Assembly (NCBI RefSeq): GCF_902706285.1
Contig: NZ_CACSKD010000003.1
Span: 124,001-188,000 of the forward strand
Length of the DNA: 64,000 nt
Direction of reading: 5' to 3'
Source: Rhizobium sp. 18055
Lineage (GTDB): Bacteria; Pseudomonadota; Alphaproteobacteria; Rhizobiales; Rhizobiaceae
This document shows, in pieces, positions 16,715-25,813 of this stretch; the stretch's first letter is position 1, and each line of letters starts with the position of its first letter. Under the pieces are notes generated by a model. It was not told the DNA's origin, searched no databases, and worked only from the letters and a program-made list of their open reading frames with translations. Both the position numbers and the translations under genes were made by a program.

Positions 16715-18520
16715 ATGTCTTTGGCTGCCACCGTCGAACCCGCCCTTATTCGTCGCTATGCAAGCGATCAGATCATTGCCCTCGCCAAGCTCGTCATCGA
16801 AAACGCCTTCCAGCCGATCGTCGAGGCCAGCACCGGTGTAGCCTTCGGCTATGAATCGCTGATGCGGGGTCAGGAGCGGCTCGGCTTCAACTCGCCGCTG
16901 GAAATTCTGGATGAGGCCCATCGCGGCGATCAGCTGCTGCAACTCGAGCAGATGGTGGCAAGCCGCGCACTCGCGAAGTTTGCGACGCTGCCGAACTTCG
17001 CCACTGCAACCCTGTTTCTCAACCTCGACGTCCGCCTCATTGCGCACGGCGAGCGGCTGGTGGAAAACCTCTTGCAGCACCTGAAGCTCGCCAACATCCC
17101 GCCATCCTCGATCTGCTTCGAATTCTCCGAGCGCTTCGACAACACCAGCGTGCCCGAATTCGCCTCGCTGGTCTCGCTGCTGCGCAAGCGTGGCTTCAAG
17201 CTGGCGATCGACGATTTCGGCGTCGGCCACGGCGAGATGAAGCTGCTCTGCGATCATCCGGTGGATTACCTGAAGATCGATCGCTACTTCGTTGCCGATA
17301 TCGACAGCAATCCGCGCAAGCGCCATCTGATGAAGAACATCGTCCACATCGCCCATGTGCTCGGCACCCGGGTCATTGCCGAGGGCATCGAGACCGAGGC
17401 CGAGTTCGTCACTTGCCGCGAATATGGCGTTGATCTCGTCCAGGGCTGGTTCATCGCCCGCCCGACCACCCATCTGACCGAGCTGCAGCCGTCCTTTCCG
17501 CATCTGGTGGATCTCGGCAAGAGCAAGCGCACCACCCAGTCGCTCGACGAGATCCTCATCCGCAAGCAGATCGAGGTGCTGCCGACCGTGTTCGAAAACG
17601 ACACCATCGACAGCGTCTTCGAACTCTTCCGCCGCAATCCGCAGCAGGCCTATTTCCCGGTGCTGAACGCCAATGGCGAGCCGCGCGGCATCCTGCACGA
17701 GCGCCATCTGAAAGAATATATCTACCAGCCCTTCGGCCGCGACCTTTTGAAGAACAAGGTCTACGAGCGCACCATCTCCCACTTCGTCGAAATGGCGCCG
17801 ATCGTCGGGCTGGATTCCGATGCCGAGCAGCTGATGACCATCTTCGCCAACATGGAAGGCGCCAACTGCCTGCTGCTCACCGAAAACATGCGCTATGCCG
17901 GTGTCGTCTCCGCCGCCTCGCTGATCAAGGTGATGAACGAGAAGAAGCTGAAGACGGCGGAGGACCAGAACCCGCTGACCGGCATTCCCGGCAACCATGC
18001 GATCCGCGACTTCATGCGCGAGGCCAGCCGCGACAGCGACGAGATACGCCACTTCTGCTACTGCGATTTCGACAATTTCAAGCCGTTCAACGATGCCTAC
18101 GGCTTCCATCTCGGCGACCACGCCATCTCGCTGTTCGCCGCCCTGATGCGCCGCTATTTCTTCGCCGAGCGCCATTTCCTCGGCCATGTCGGCGGCGACG
18201 ATTTCTTCATCGGCGTCTGCGGCTGGACCAAGGAGGAGCTCACCGAGATCCTCAACCGGCTGATCAGCGATTTCCACGACGACGCGCAGGATCTCTATTC
18301 CGAGATCGACCGCGCCGCCGGCCGCATCCGTGGCCATAACCGCGCCGGCGTCGAAGCCTTCTTCCCGCTGATGCGCTGCTCGATCGGCGTTCTGGAGCTG
18401 CCCGAAGGTCTCGTCATCGACGACATCAGCCGGGTATCGGCGGCCATTGCCCACATCAAGACGCTGGCCAAGGAGAGCGAGGAGGGGCTCGTCTTCCACC
18501 AGCTGGGCGAGGCGAATTGA
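16715..18520 (+). CDS. EAL-CBS-GGDEF cyclic-di-GMP protein
   Basis: A 601-residue cytosolic protein with an N-terminal EAL phosphodiesterase domain (about 25-265, signature YESLMRG with E47 and later AIDDFGVGH and AEGIETEAEF), a CBS pair (about 285-400), and a C-terminal GGDEF domain (about 420-590) with the site GGDDF at 493-497. The D-for-E change leaves diguanylate cyclase activity doubtful but possible. The EAL metal ligands seem intact. The order EAL first, GGDEF last, linked by CBS, is that of the YfiN-unrelated family found widely in proteobacteria. ATG 16715 follows GGAGA; a GTG at 16703 is less likely. Confidence 0.9.
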   Translation: MSLAATVEPALIRRYASDQIIALAKLVIENAFQPIVEASTGVAFGYESLMRGQERLGFNSPLEILDEAHRGDQLLQLEQMVASRALAKFATLPNFATATLFLNLDVRLIAHGERLVENLLQHLKLANIPPSSICFEFSERFDNTSVPEFASLVSLLRKRGFKLAIDDFGVGHGEMKLLCDHPVDYLKIDRYFVADIDSNPRKRHLMKNIVHIAHVLGTRVIAEGIETEAEFVTCREYGVDLVQGWFIARPTTHLTELQPSFPHLVDLGKSKRTTQSLDEILIRKQIEVLPTVFENDTIDSVFELFRRNPQQAYFPVLNANGEPRGILHERHLKEYIYQPFGRDLLKNKVYERTISHFVEMAPIVGLDSDAEQLMTIFANMEGANCLLLTENMRYAGVVSAASLIKVMNEKKLKTAEDQNPLTGIPGNHAIRDFMREASRDSDEIRHFCYCDFDNFKPFNDAYGFHLGDHAISLFAALMRRYFFAERHFLGHVGGDDFFIGVCGWTKEELTEILNRLISDFHDDAQDLYSEIDRAAGRIRGHNRAGVEAFFPLMRCSIGVLELPEGLVIDDISRVSAAIAHIKTLAKESEEGLVFHQLGEAN

Positions 18521-18595
18521 CGCTCTGGCGTTTCCGCTCTTCTCAATCAGGGATGGCTGAACTATCTCACTGCTATCCGAATGAGGAGACCGGTG

Positions 18596-19591
18596 ATGTC
18601 CTTGCCTGCGCATATGCGTTTTGTCGATCTGCCGCGCTTCGGCGCCCCTGACGTGATGACCATCGCCACCGGGCCCTTGCCCGTGGCCGGCGAAGGCCAG
18701 ATCCTGGTTCGCACCCAGGCAATCGGCGTCAACCGCCCCGATGTCGCACAGCGCCAGGGCACCTATCCGCCACCCCAGGACGCAAGCCCGATCCTCGGCC
18801 TCGAGATTTCAGGCGAAGTCGCGGCGCTCGGCCCCGGCGTCAGCGGCTATGCCATCGGCGACAAGGTCTGCGGCCTGACCAATGGCGGCGCCTATGCCGA
18901 ATATTGCCTGATCCCTGTCGGTCAGGCGCTGCCTTTCCCCAAGGGCTACGATGCCGTCAAGGCGGCAGCACTTCCGGAAAACTACTTCACCGTCTGGGCC
19001 AATATGTTTCAGATGGCAGGCCTCACCGAGGGTGAAAAAGTCCTCGTCCACGGCGGCTCCAGCGGCATCGGCACCACGGCGATCCAGCTCGCCCGTGCCT
19101 TCGGCGCAGAGGTCTACGCCACGGCCGGATCAGCCGAAAAATGCGATGCCTGCGTCAGGCTCGGAGCCAAGCGCGCGATCAACTACAAGACCGAGGATTT
19201 CGCCGAGGTCATCAAGGCCGAGACCGAGCATGGGGTCGATATGATCCTCGACATGATCGGCGCATCCTATTTCGAGAAGAACCTCGCCTCGCTCGCCAAG
19301 GACGGCTGCCTGTCGATCATCGCCTTCCTCGGCGGCGCCGTTGCCGAAAAGGTCAACCTTGCCCCGATCATGGTCAAACGCCTGACCGTCACCGGCTCGA
19401 CGCTGCGCCCCCGCACGCCGGAGGAAAAGCGCGCCATCCGCGACGATCTGCTGTCGCAGGTCTGGCCGCTGCTCGACGAGGGCAAGCTCGCTCCCATCAT
19501 CCACAAGACCTTCGCCTTCGAGGATGTCACCGAGGCGCACCGGCTGATGGAAACCAGCAGCCACATCGGCAAGATCATGCTGCGGATGTAA
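18596..19591 (+). CDS. NAD(P)H-dependent quinone oxidoreductase (PIG3-type)
   Basis: A 331-residue zinc-less medium-chain reductase of the quinone oxidoreductase family. The Rossmann nucleotide-binding motif lies in [14 protein letters not shown] (about 151-164), and the N-terminal GroES-like domain has [15 protein letters not shown]. It likely reduces quinones or enals with NADPH. ATG 18596 is preceded by AGGAG; the ATG at 18581 is poorer. It converges with the DUF3750 gene. Confidence 0.87.
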   Translation: MSLPAHMRFVDLPRFGAPDVMTIATGPLPVAGEGQILVRTQAIGVNRPDVAQRQGTYPPPQDASPILGLEISGEVAALGPGVSGYAIGDKVCGLTNGGAYAEYCLIPVGQALPFPKGYDAVKAAALPENYFTVWANMFQMAGLTEGEKVLVHGGSSGIGTTAIQLARAFGAEVYATAGSAEKCDACVRLGAKRAINYKTEDFAEVIKAETEHGVDMILDMIGASYFEKNLASLAKDGCLSIIAFLGGAVAEKVNLAPIMVKRLTVTGSTLRPRTPEEKRAIRDDLLSQVWPLLDEGKLAPIIHKTFAFEDVTEAHRLMETSSHIGKIMLRM

Positions 19592-19623
19592 TGGGTGGGC
19601 GTTGCGGGTATCTGCCTGTCCGG

Positions 19624-20361
19624 CTAGAGCCCGATCCGCCCGAAAGCCGGGATCTTCAGGCCGGGATTGGCGATGTCGATACCGGCCACCAGCCCCATGA
19701 AATGCACCTCGAAGCCGCTGCGCTGGCCGGCGGCAATGCCGACCAGACCATAGAGCGTTGCATGCAAGTCGCGCCCGTCGGCGTCTATTTCGAACATCCG
19801 CCCGTCGGTCAGGAAATCGCGCCCCACCGCATCGGGCGGCAGCACGGCGCCGAGATCCGGCACCGTGCGCAGCACATGGGCGACAAAGCTGTTGGAGTTC
19901 GGGCCGGGATAGATCCGGTAGTCGCCGACGCCCGCATAGGGATAGGATTGAATGGCGGCCTCGACCACAGGGATCAGCCGCTCGGCCTCAGCGCCGCTGA
20001 TCTCGCGCACGATATGCGGCGTGTTCGAATACCAGTAGGCGTCGGCCACATAGTTGTTGCGGCGGATCGGCGAGCCCCAGCCGACCTTGTCGTAGCGGTT
20101 ATAGCTGGTGTCGCCTGATGCCTTGGTCACGATCCACGAGTGGCTGGCGACCGCCCCTTTCAACCCGCCGGTGCTGGCCGACATGATGTATATCCCGGCG
20201 TCAGCGTCCGCATCCGCCTTCGGCAGCACGCCCGATGTGCCCCAGTTGGCCTCCCGCCACGATGCCGGATGGTTCTGCAGCGACCACCAGCCGGCAGAGG
20301 CCAGCGCCGGCAGCAGGTAGACGACGAGGATCAGAAGCAGGAGCCGTTTGAGATGCCGCAT
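19624..20361 (-). CDS. DUF3750 family membrane-anchored protein
   Basis: A 245-residue protein with an N-terminal hydrophobic segment (residues 5-24) that acts as signal or anchor. The body matches DUF3750 as I recall it, with TGGLKGAVASHSWIVTK, RNNYVADAYWYS and GPNSNSFVAHVLR segments. The conserved H, N and S positions hint at an NlpC/P60-like or other hydrolase fold, but no activity is established. It lies alone on the minus strand between two plus-strand genes. Confidence 0.75.
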   Translation of the reverse strand: MRHLKRLLLLILVVYLLPALASAGWWSLQNHPASWREANWGTSGVLPKADADADAGIYIMSASTGGLKGAVASHSWIVTKASGDTSYNRYDKVGWGSPIRRNNYVADAYWYSNTPHIVREISGAEAERLIPVVEAAIQSYPYAGVGDYRIYPGPNSNSFVAHVLRTVPDLGAVLPPDAVGRDFLTDGRMFEIDADGRDLHATLYGLVGIAAGQRSGFEVHFMGLVAGIDIANPGLKIPAFGRIGL

Positions 20362-20516
20362 GAAACCCCGGCGACGTTTTGCAGACGTTCAGTTGCGCCC
20401 AAGGAATCCCCGAACAAGATGGCGCAATTGGGCCGCTTTTTTGCTGGAATAGCCGATTGCTTTATCGCGCCCATCATTTATGCGTGACAGCCTCTTCAGA
20501 ACATCAGGACCCCATC

Positions 20517-21524
20517 ATGACCAATCCCGTCACCGTTGAAGTTACCCGCGGCTCGCGCGTCGAAAGCTGGCATCGCGGCGCCGTCATTGCGGTCGATGGC
20601 GATGGCAAGATCATCTTTTCGCAGGGCGATGTCGAGGCCGCAACCTTCCCGCGCTCGGCCTGCAAGGCGATGCAGGCGCTGCCGCTGGTCGAAAGCGGTG
20701 CGGCGGATGCCTATGGCTTCGGCAACAAGGAACTGGCGCTCTCCTGCTCGTCGCACAATGGCGAGGACGAGCACGTGGCGCTCGCCGCCTCGATGTTGTC
20801 CAGGGCAGGGCGCGATGTGGAGACGCTCGAATGCGGCGGTCACTGGTCGTCGAGCCAGAAGGTGCTGATCCATCAGGCCCGCACCATGGACAAGCCGACG
20901 GCGCTGCACAACAACTGCTCCGGCAAGCATTCCGGCTTCGTCTGCACCTGCGTCCACCAGGGCATCGATCCGAAAGGCTATGTCGGCTACGACCATCCGC
21001 TGCAGCGCGAAATCCGCGCCACCATGGAAAGCCTCACCGGCGCCGTGCTCGGCGAGGACAATTGCGGCACCGATGGCTGCTCGATCCCGACCTATGCCGT
21101 GCCGCTGAAGGGCCTTGCCCACGGCTTCGCCAAAATGGCGACCGGCAACGGCCTGGAGCCGTTGCGCGCCAAAGCCTCGCGCCGGCTGTTCGATGCCTGC
21201 ATGGCGGAGCCCTTCTATGTCGCCGGCACCGGTCGGTTCTGCACGGCGCTGATGCAGGTTGCCCCAGGCCAGATTTTTGCCAAGACAGGCGCCGAAGGCG
21301 TGTTCTGCGCCGCCATTCCCGAGCAGGGCGTCTCGATCGCCGTCAAGTGCGACGATGGTCACGCCCGCGCCGCAGAGATCATGGTGGCCGCCGCCCTTGG
21401 CCGGTTCTTCGAAAAGGACAGTGCCATTCAAGCCGCATTGGAAGGCATGGCGACTGTCCGGATGCACAACTGGAATGGCATCCATGTCGGCGATGTTCGC
21501 GCGACGGCAGTGTTTGGTAACTAA
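20517..21524 (+). CDS. L-asparaginase, Rhizobium etli (type III) family
   Basis: A 335-residue asparaginase of the class first known from R. etli, unrelated to the bacterial type I/II enzymes; it hydrolyses L-asparagine to aspartate and ammonia. The key positions of the R. etli enzyme are all present, shifted by one: S47-x-x-K50, S79, C134, K137, D186 and C188. The two cysteines and lysine form the zinc site. ATG 20517 (MTNPVTVEV) is chosen; the upstream frame overlaps the DUF3750 promoter region. No Asn transporter gene is adjacent. Confidence 0.9.
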   Translation: MTNPVTVEVTRGSRVESWHRGAVIAVDGDGKIIFSQGDVEAATFPRSACKAMQALPLVESGAADAYGFGNKELALSCSSHNGEDEHVALAASMLSRAGRDVETLECGGHWSSSQKVLIHQARTMDKPTALHNNCSGKHSGFVCTCVHQGIDPKGYVGYDHPLQREIRATMESLTGAVLGEDNCGTDGCSIPTYAVPLKGLAHGFAKMATGNGLEPLRAKASRRLFDACMAEPFYVAGTGRFCTALMQVAPGQIFAKTGAEGVFCAAIPEQGVSIAVKCDDGHARAAEIMVAAALGRFFEKDSAIQAALEGMATVRMHNWNGIHVGDVRATAVFGN

Positions 21525-21547
21525 CACGTATCGAAACGGTGCATGCA

Positions 21548-21564
21548 GACTATCAAAGATAGTC
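21548..21564. repeat. short inverted repeat after the asparaginase gene
   Basis: GACTATC (21548-21554), loop AAA, GATAGTC (21558-21564): a perfect seven-pair hairpin 24 bases past the asparaginase stop. It lacks a following T run, so a terminator role is only possible. Confidence 0.45.
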
Positions 21565-21663
21565 AATTCTAATATATGTGAAACTAAGTCAGGCGAGAGC
21601 GCGTGCGCACTTGCCTGTTTGAGCTACTCTGGCCAAGTACATACAACGCCATGAGGGCAGGAT

Positions 21664-22413
21664 ATGTTTGCAGGCCGCTATCTCTGGTGGATGCTGATCG
21701 CCTTGGCGGTCTTCCTCTTCTTTTCCATGAGCTTTGACTACGTCACCTGGGCAACGGTCGCGACCTCCGGCTGCGCGCGGGTCGCCGGCTCCTGCGGTCC
21801 ACTGATCCTGACGATGACCGGCACGTTCAAGCCGGCCGGCTACTACCTGGCCGGCGGCATCATCCTGATCATCACCTTTGCCCGCATCCACTATATCGGC
21901 CTCGGCTGGCTGTGGTGCCTGTTCGCCTTCGCGCTGTTCATGGCGTCGGCGTCGTTTCCGCTGCTGCTTGCCAATGCCTGGACCGGCCAGCTCAATGCGG
22001 AAAAAGTGCTGGAAAACCTGCCCGTCGCCTTTCCGTTTCTGGTGGTGTTCTGCACCTATATCGGCTGGTCCTTCGAGGATGGCGGTGGCACGCCGCTCGG
22101 CCCCTGGCGCCGGCTTCGGGTGCTCATCCGCCTGTCAGGCGCCTATGGCGCACTGATCGCGGTTGCAGTGACGCCGGCTTTCGCCTGGATGCCGGGCCGG
22201 CTGCTTGGATTGCCTTGGCTGTCGGCCTCGTTGGCCGCAGGGCAGTCACGGCTTCACGATGCCCTCGCCCTTGGGGCGCAAGGCGATAAGCTCGCTTACC
22301 TCGCCCTTGCGATCTTTGCCCTCGGTCTCGTCGCCAGCCTGCTGCCGGGCAGCATCGAGAACCTGCATGCGCGGTTCCTGGCCCCGATCATGCTGCGAGG
22401 ATCGCGGCGTTGA
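21664..22413 (+). CDS. integral membrane protein of unknown function
   Basis: A 249-residue protein with about six hydrophobic segments (near 5-25, 55-75, 80-100, 120-140, 160-180, 215-235). I recognise no family. A loop between helices one and two carries two cysteines (SGCARVAGSCG) that could form a disulfide if periplasmic. ATG 21664 follows GAGGGCAGGAT. Its 3' end overlaps the convergent DeoR-type gene by 26 bases. Confidence 0.65.
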   Translation: MFAGRYLWWMLIALAVFLFFSMSFDYVTWATVATSGCARVAGSCGPLILTMTGTFKPAGYYLAGGIILIITFARIHYIGLGWLWCLFAFALFMASASFPLLLANAWTGQLNAEKVLENLPVAFPFLVVFCTYIGWSFEDGGGTPLGPWRRLRVLIRLSGAYGALIAVAVTPAFAWMPGRLLGLPWLSASLAAGQSRLHDALALGAQGDKLAYLALAIFALGLVASLLPGSIENLHARFLAPIMLRGSRR

Positions 22414-23143
22414 GGCTGCGATAGGGCGCCAGCTGCGCCTGCGTCACCTCTTCCGGGACGATCAGCCCGGAAACGTCAGCGACCGGCAGCACCTGGCAGG
22501 CCGAGACGCGGTCGAGCTTCTCCCCGGTCAAAAGCACATAGGTCTCGGCCGACGAATGGGCGATATGCCGCTTGATCGCCGCCTCCTCGAAATCCCCGGT
22601 CGAAAGCCCGTGCACCGGATGCGCCGCTGTCACCCCGAGAAAGAACAGGTCCGGCCGCAGCTGCGAAATCGCCGCCATCGCCGCAGCACCCGTCGCCACC
22701 ATCGAATGCTTGTAGAGCCTGCCGCCGATCACGATCACCTCGGCTGTCGGGTGATGCTCCAGGTCTGCAGCGATCGTCGGGCTATGGGTGACGACAGTGA
22801 AGCCGAAATTGCGCGGCAGCTGCCGGGTCACCTCCGCCGTCGTCGTGCCGCCGTCGAGAAAGATCATCTGGCCGGGCCTGATCAGGCCTGCGGCCTTGGC
22901 CCCCAGCCTCCGCTTGGCCGCAAGCGACACATCCTTGCGCGTCGAGAAGTCTGGCAGCTCCGGTGAAAGCGGCATCGCCCCGCCATGCACTCGCTTCAGC
23001 AACCCTTCCGCCGCCATCTCGCGAAGGTCGCGCCGGATGGTGTCTTCCGATAGCGACAGGCTCTCCGCCACCTGCTTGGCAATCACCTGGCCGTCGCGGC
23101 GCAGCGTGTCGAGGATCAGTGATTTGCGTTGGGAGGTCAGCAT
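22388..23143 (-). CDS. DeoR-family transcriptional regulator
   Basis: A 251-residue regulator. The N-terminal DeoR helix-turn-helix reads KQVAESLSLSEDTIRRDLREM, followed by GLLKRVHGGA. The C-terminal sugar-phosphate sensor domain has IFLDGGTTTAEV and HPVHGLSTGDFEEAAIKR. DeoR proteins usually respond to phosphorylated sugars or nucleosides. ATG 23141-23143 is chosen for the family N-terminus MLTSQRKSLIL. It is divergent from the DUF4406 gene, with CACGAA motifs repeated in between (23168-23193), a possible operator. Confidence 0.88.
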   Translation of the reverse strand: MLTSQRKSLILDTLRRDGQVIAKQVAESLSLSEDTIRRDLREMAAEGLLKRVHGGAMPLSPELPDFSTRKDVSLAAKRRLGAKAAGLIRPGQMIFLDGGTTTAEVTRQLPRNFGFTVVTHSPTIAADLEHHPTAEVIVIGGRLYKHSMVATGAAAMAAISQLRPDLFFLGVTAAHPVHGLSTGDFEEAAIKRHIAHSSAETYVLLTGEKLDRVSACQVLPVADVSGLIVPEEVTQAQLAPYRSLNAAILAA

Positions 23144-23260
23144 GAGGCTCACGAGATTGAATGAAGTGTCACGAATTTGCACGAAATGATTCGACAATCA
23201 AGAATTATCATGCATTTTCACGCAATCCTGTGCATGACGCCGGGAATAGAGGAGATAGAC

Positions 23261-23626
23261 ATGTTGATCCTGATTGCAGGCCCATACCGCTCGGGCACCG
23301 GTGATGATCCAGCGAAGATGGCCGCCAATCTGCAGCGGCTGGAGCAGCCGTCGCACGCGCTGTTTCTGGCCGGCCACGTGCCGATGATCGGCGAGTGGGT
23401 GGCCCTGCCGATCTGGCATACCGCCGGCGGCAAGGTGGTGGGCGACGATCTTTACGAGCAGATCTTCCATCCGGTGGCGGGCCGCCTGCTGAAACTCTGC
23501 GAAGGGGTGTTGCGGCTCGAAGGGGCATCGAAGGGTGCCGACAACGATGTCCGCATCGCCAATGAGCGCGGCATTCCCGTCTGGTACCGGCTGGAGGACG
23601 TGCCGGGATGCGCGAATGCGGCATAG
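23261..23626 (+). CDS. DUF4406 protein, deoxyribosyltransferase-like fold
   Basis: A 121-residue cytosolic protein. MLILIAGPYRSG at the N-terminus, GHVPMIGEWVALP and a final RLEGASKGADNDVR block match DUF4406, whose fold is like nucleoside 2-deoxyribosyltransferases. An actual reaction is not known. GAGGAGATAGAC precedes the ATG at 23261. Its divergent partner is a DeoR regulator, a family often tied to nucleoside use, which fits but does not prove a nucleoside role. Confidence 0.78.
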   Translation: MLILIAGPYRSGTGDDPAKMAANLQRLEQPSHALFLAGHVPMIGEWVALPIWHTAGGKVVGDDLYEQIFHPVAGRLLKLCEGVLRLEGASKGADNDVRIANERGIPVWYRLEDVPGCANAA

Positions 23627-23735
23627 ATCGGGCGTAAAGTCTGCGTGATCGTGGGGGAGGCCGGTCGCCCGGCCTCGCTTTCCCTCTCGCAATCCGGCCG
23701 CCGCCCTATATGCTCGCGGAAAAAGGGAGTCGATT

Positions 23736-24356
23736 ATGCTGACATTGTATTTCTCGCCGGGCAGCTGTTCTCAGGCAAGCCTCATTGCACTCGAGGAATC
23801 GGGCTTGGCCTTCGAGGCAAAGAAGGTCAATTTTGCGGACGGCGAGCAGCGCTCCGAAGCTTTTCTCAAGCACAATCCCAAGGGCCGTGTCCCCGCGCTG
23901 CTGACCGAGCAGGGGGTGATCACCGAAACGCCTGCTATCCTCGCCTATATCGCCGCGATCGCGCCGGCAGCCAGGCTTGCCCCGCTCGACAATCCCTTCG
24001 AATTCGCCCGCCTGCAGTCGTTCAACAACTACATCTGCTCGACCGTGCATGTGAACCATGCCCATCGCCCGCGCGGCAGCCGCTGGGCCGATGATGCCGC
24101 CGCCTTGGAGGCGATGAAGGCCAAGGTACCGCAGACCATGAGCGAAAGCTTCGCGCTGATCGAAGACAGGATGTTCGCCGGCCCCTGGGTGATGGGCGAA
24201 ACCTATTCGGTCGCCGATCCCTATCTCTTCGTGATGACCAGCTGGCTGCCGAGTGATGGCGTCGATCCGGCGAAATTCCCGAAGGCCGCCGCCCACCACG
24301 CCCGCATGCTGGAACGCCCGGCCGTGCAGCGCGCTCTGGCCCGCGAAAAGGCCTGA
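23736..24356 (+). CDS. glutathione S-transferase
   Basis: A 206-residue two-domain GST. The thioredoxin-like N-terminal domain starts MLTLYFSPGSCSQASLIAL (C11 in the position of the beta-class catalytic cysteine) and has the cis-proline segment GRVPALL and the ETPAILAYIA helix. The all-helical C-terminal domain has YSVADPYLFVM. It would conjugate glutathione to electrophiles. It converges with the YjbR-like gene, six bases apart. Confidence 0.88.
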   Translation: MLTLYFSPGSCSQASLIALEESGLAFEAKKVNFADGEQRSEAFLKHNPKGRVPALLTEQGVITETPAILAYIAAIAPAARLAPLDNPFEFARLQSFNNYICSTVHVNHAHRPRGSRWADDAAALEAMKAKVPQTMSESFALIEDRMFAGPWVMGETYSVADPYLFVMTSWLPSDGVDPAKFPKAAAHHARMLERPAVQRALAREKA

Positions 24357-24362
24357 GCCGAT

Positions 24363-24716
24363 CTAGCGCCGAAAGGTCGCTGCAAGTTTCTTCGGCGCGC
24401 GCAACAGCCACGCGCCGATCAGCCTGTCCGTCAGTTCCGCATCGCCGATCGCATCGATCCGAACAGGCAAATACTGCCACCCAACATAATGCGGCGTCTG
24501 GAAGTAGATCGCCGGCGCCATTTCAAGCAACGCCTCCTTCGCGTCGAGCGCGATCGAAATCACGATCGTCTCGCGGTCCTTGACCGCCACGAACGACTTG
24601 CCGCCGACCTTCAGCGCCTTGTTGCCATAGGACGTGCTCTCCTCGACGCCGGGCAGCCCGGCCTCGCCAGCCAGCCGCAGCAGCCGCGCGAAAATCATCT
24701 CGAGGTCTTCTGCCAT
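24363..24716 (-). CDS. MmcQ/YjbR family protein
   Basis: A 117-residue protein of the YjbR/MmcQ fold (CyaY-like, DNA-binding suggested for relatives). EESTSYGNKALKVGGKSFV and YFQTPHYVGWQYLPVRI are family signatures. The function is unknown. ATG 24714-24716 (MAEDLEMIF) follows GGCGGGAGC; the longer frame is not supported. Confidence 0.82.
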   Translation of the reverse strand: MAEDLEMIFARLLRLAGEAGLPGVEESTSYGNKALKVGGKSFVAVKDRETIVISIALDAKEALLEMAPAIYFQTPHYVGWQYLPVRIDAIGDAELTDRLIGAWLLRAPKKLAATFRR

Positions 24717-24873
24717 GCTCCCGCCGATCCGATCGTGCCGTCTGCAGAATATTAGCAGACTTCGCCGTCTATGCGCATGGCGCCAGCGCGGGCTCTTCGC
24801 GCAGAAATGGCCGAGACCTTGGAGCTCTTTCCTTGGCAATCGAGGAAAAATACGAACCGGAAACCTAAGCGTC

Positions 24874-25812
24874 CTAGCGGTCCTCGCCGAGCGAGCGGGC
24901 GAGAAAATGCATCAGCCCCTGCATCGCCGTTGCATCATTTCTGGCGTTGCCGACGACGACCGTGCTGACGCCGGCTTTCTCGGCGAGCTTGCCGAACTCG
25001 ATGCCGAATCTCGGATCGTGGACCAGGCTGTTATGGTCCTTCTCCCTGCTGTCGAGCGCGGCTGAATAGATCAGATAGAGGGGTGGAGCGCCGGCGCCGA
25101 CGAGATCGGAAGGCGAGATCTTCGGAATATAGGTCTGATATTGGTCGCGATTGCGCAGGAAGCGATCGAACTCGTTTTCCGCCAGCCCGAATGCGTGCCC
25201 GCCATAGGCGATGTCGGCGCTGACCCAGTCGCGCATCTCGATCGGATCGATCGTCGTCTGCGCATCCACCCCGCCGATCGCCTTCATCGGCTCGATCTTT
25301 GGCAGGCTGCCCTTGAAATCGGGCAGGTCCGTCATCCCCGCACTGAGGCCCACCCAGAGTGCGCTGAAGCCACCGGCCGAGCCGCCATAGGTGGCCATGC
25401 GCCTGGGGTCGAGGTGCAGTTCGCGGGCGTGCGCCTGCAGAAATGCCACAGCGCCGCGCGCATCGACCAGCGGCCCATAGACCGGGGGAAACAGACCGTC
25501 TGTCCGCGCCTGGTCGAGGTTTCGGTAATTGATGGAGGCGAGGGCGATGTTTCTCGACAGGAAGAAATCGATATCCGCCTGGGAAAAGTAGGCCTTGTCG
25601 CCCGACCACCAGCCTCCGCCGTGAATGTAGATGACGGCTGGGAAGGTGCCTTCGTGGCAGGGCGTGTAGAGGTCGAGGATCTGTGCCGGATGCGGGCCAT
25701 AGGAAAGATCGATCTGCCGGCAGGCCGTCGGATCGGATGATGCCGGCACCAGAATGGCCAGAAATACCGCCAGACAGAGACCGACCGTGCAGGTTATCTT
25801 TTTCCGGATCAC
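24874..25812 (-). CDS. secreted alpha/beta hydrolase (esterase-like)
   Basis: A 312-residue hydrolase of the hormone-sensitive-lipase/carboxylesterase type. A signal peptide covers about residues 1-26. The oxyanion motif HGGGWW and the nucleophile elbow GGSAGG (serine) are clear; the family then has a late Asp and His. Substrates are probably short acyl esters. It begins with GTG at 25810-25812, one base after the stop of the acyltransferase gene, so the two are likely coupled. Together an acyltransferase and an esterase could add and remove acyl groups on a surface glycan; that is inference. Confidence 0.85.
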   Translation of the reverse strand: MIRKKITCTVGLCLAVFLAILVPASSDPTACRQIDLSYGPHPAQILDLYTPCHEGTFPAVIYIHGGGWWSGDKAYFSQADIDFFLSRNIALASINYRNLDQARTDGLFPPVYGPLVDARGAVAFLQAHARELHLDPRRMATYGGSAGGFSALWVGLSAGMTDLPDFKGSLPKIEPMKAIGGVDAQTTIDPIEMRDWVSADIAYGGHAFGLAENEFDRFLRNRDQYQTYIPKISPSDLVGAGAPPLYLIYSAALDSREKDHNSLVHDPRFGIEFGKLAEKAGVSTVVVGNARNDATAMQGLMHFLARSLGEDR

Positions 25813-25813
25813 G

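Noticed and set aside
16619..18613. 664-residue minus-strand frame over the EAL-GGDEF gene
   Set aside because: Antisense shadow rich in Glu/Val/Ala; no recognisable family.
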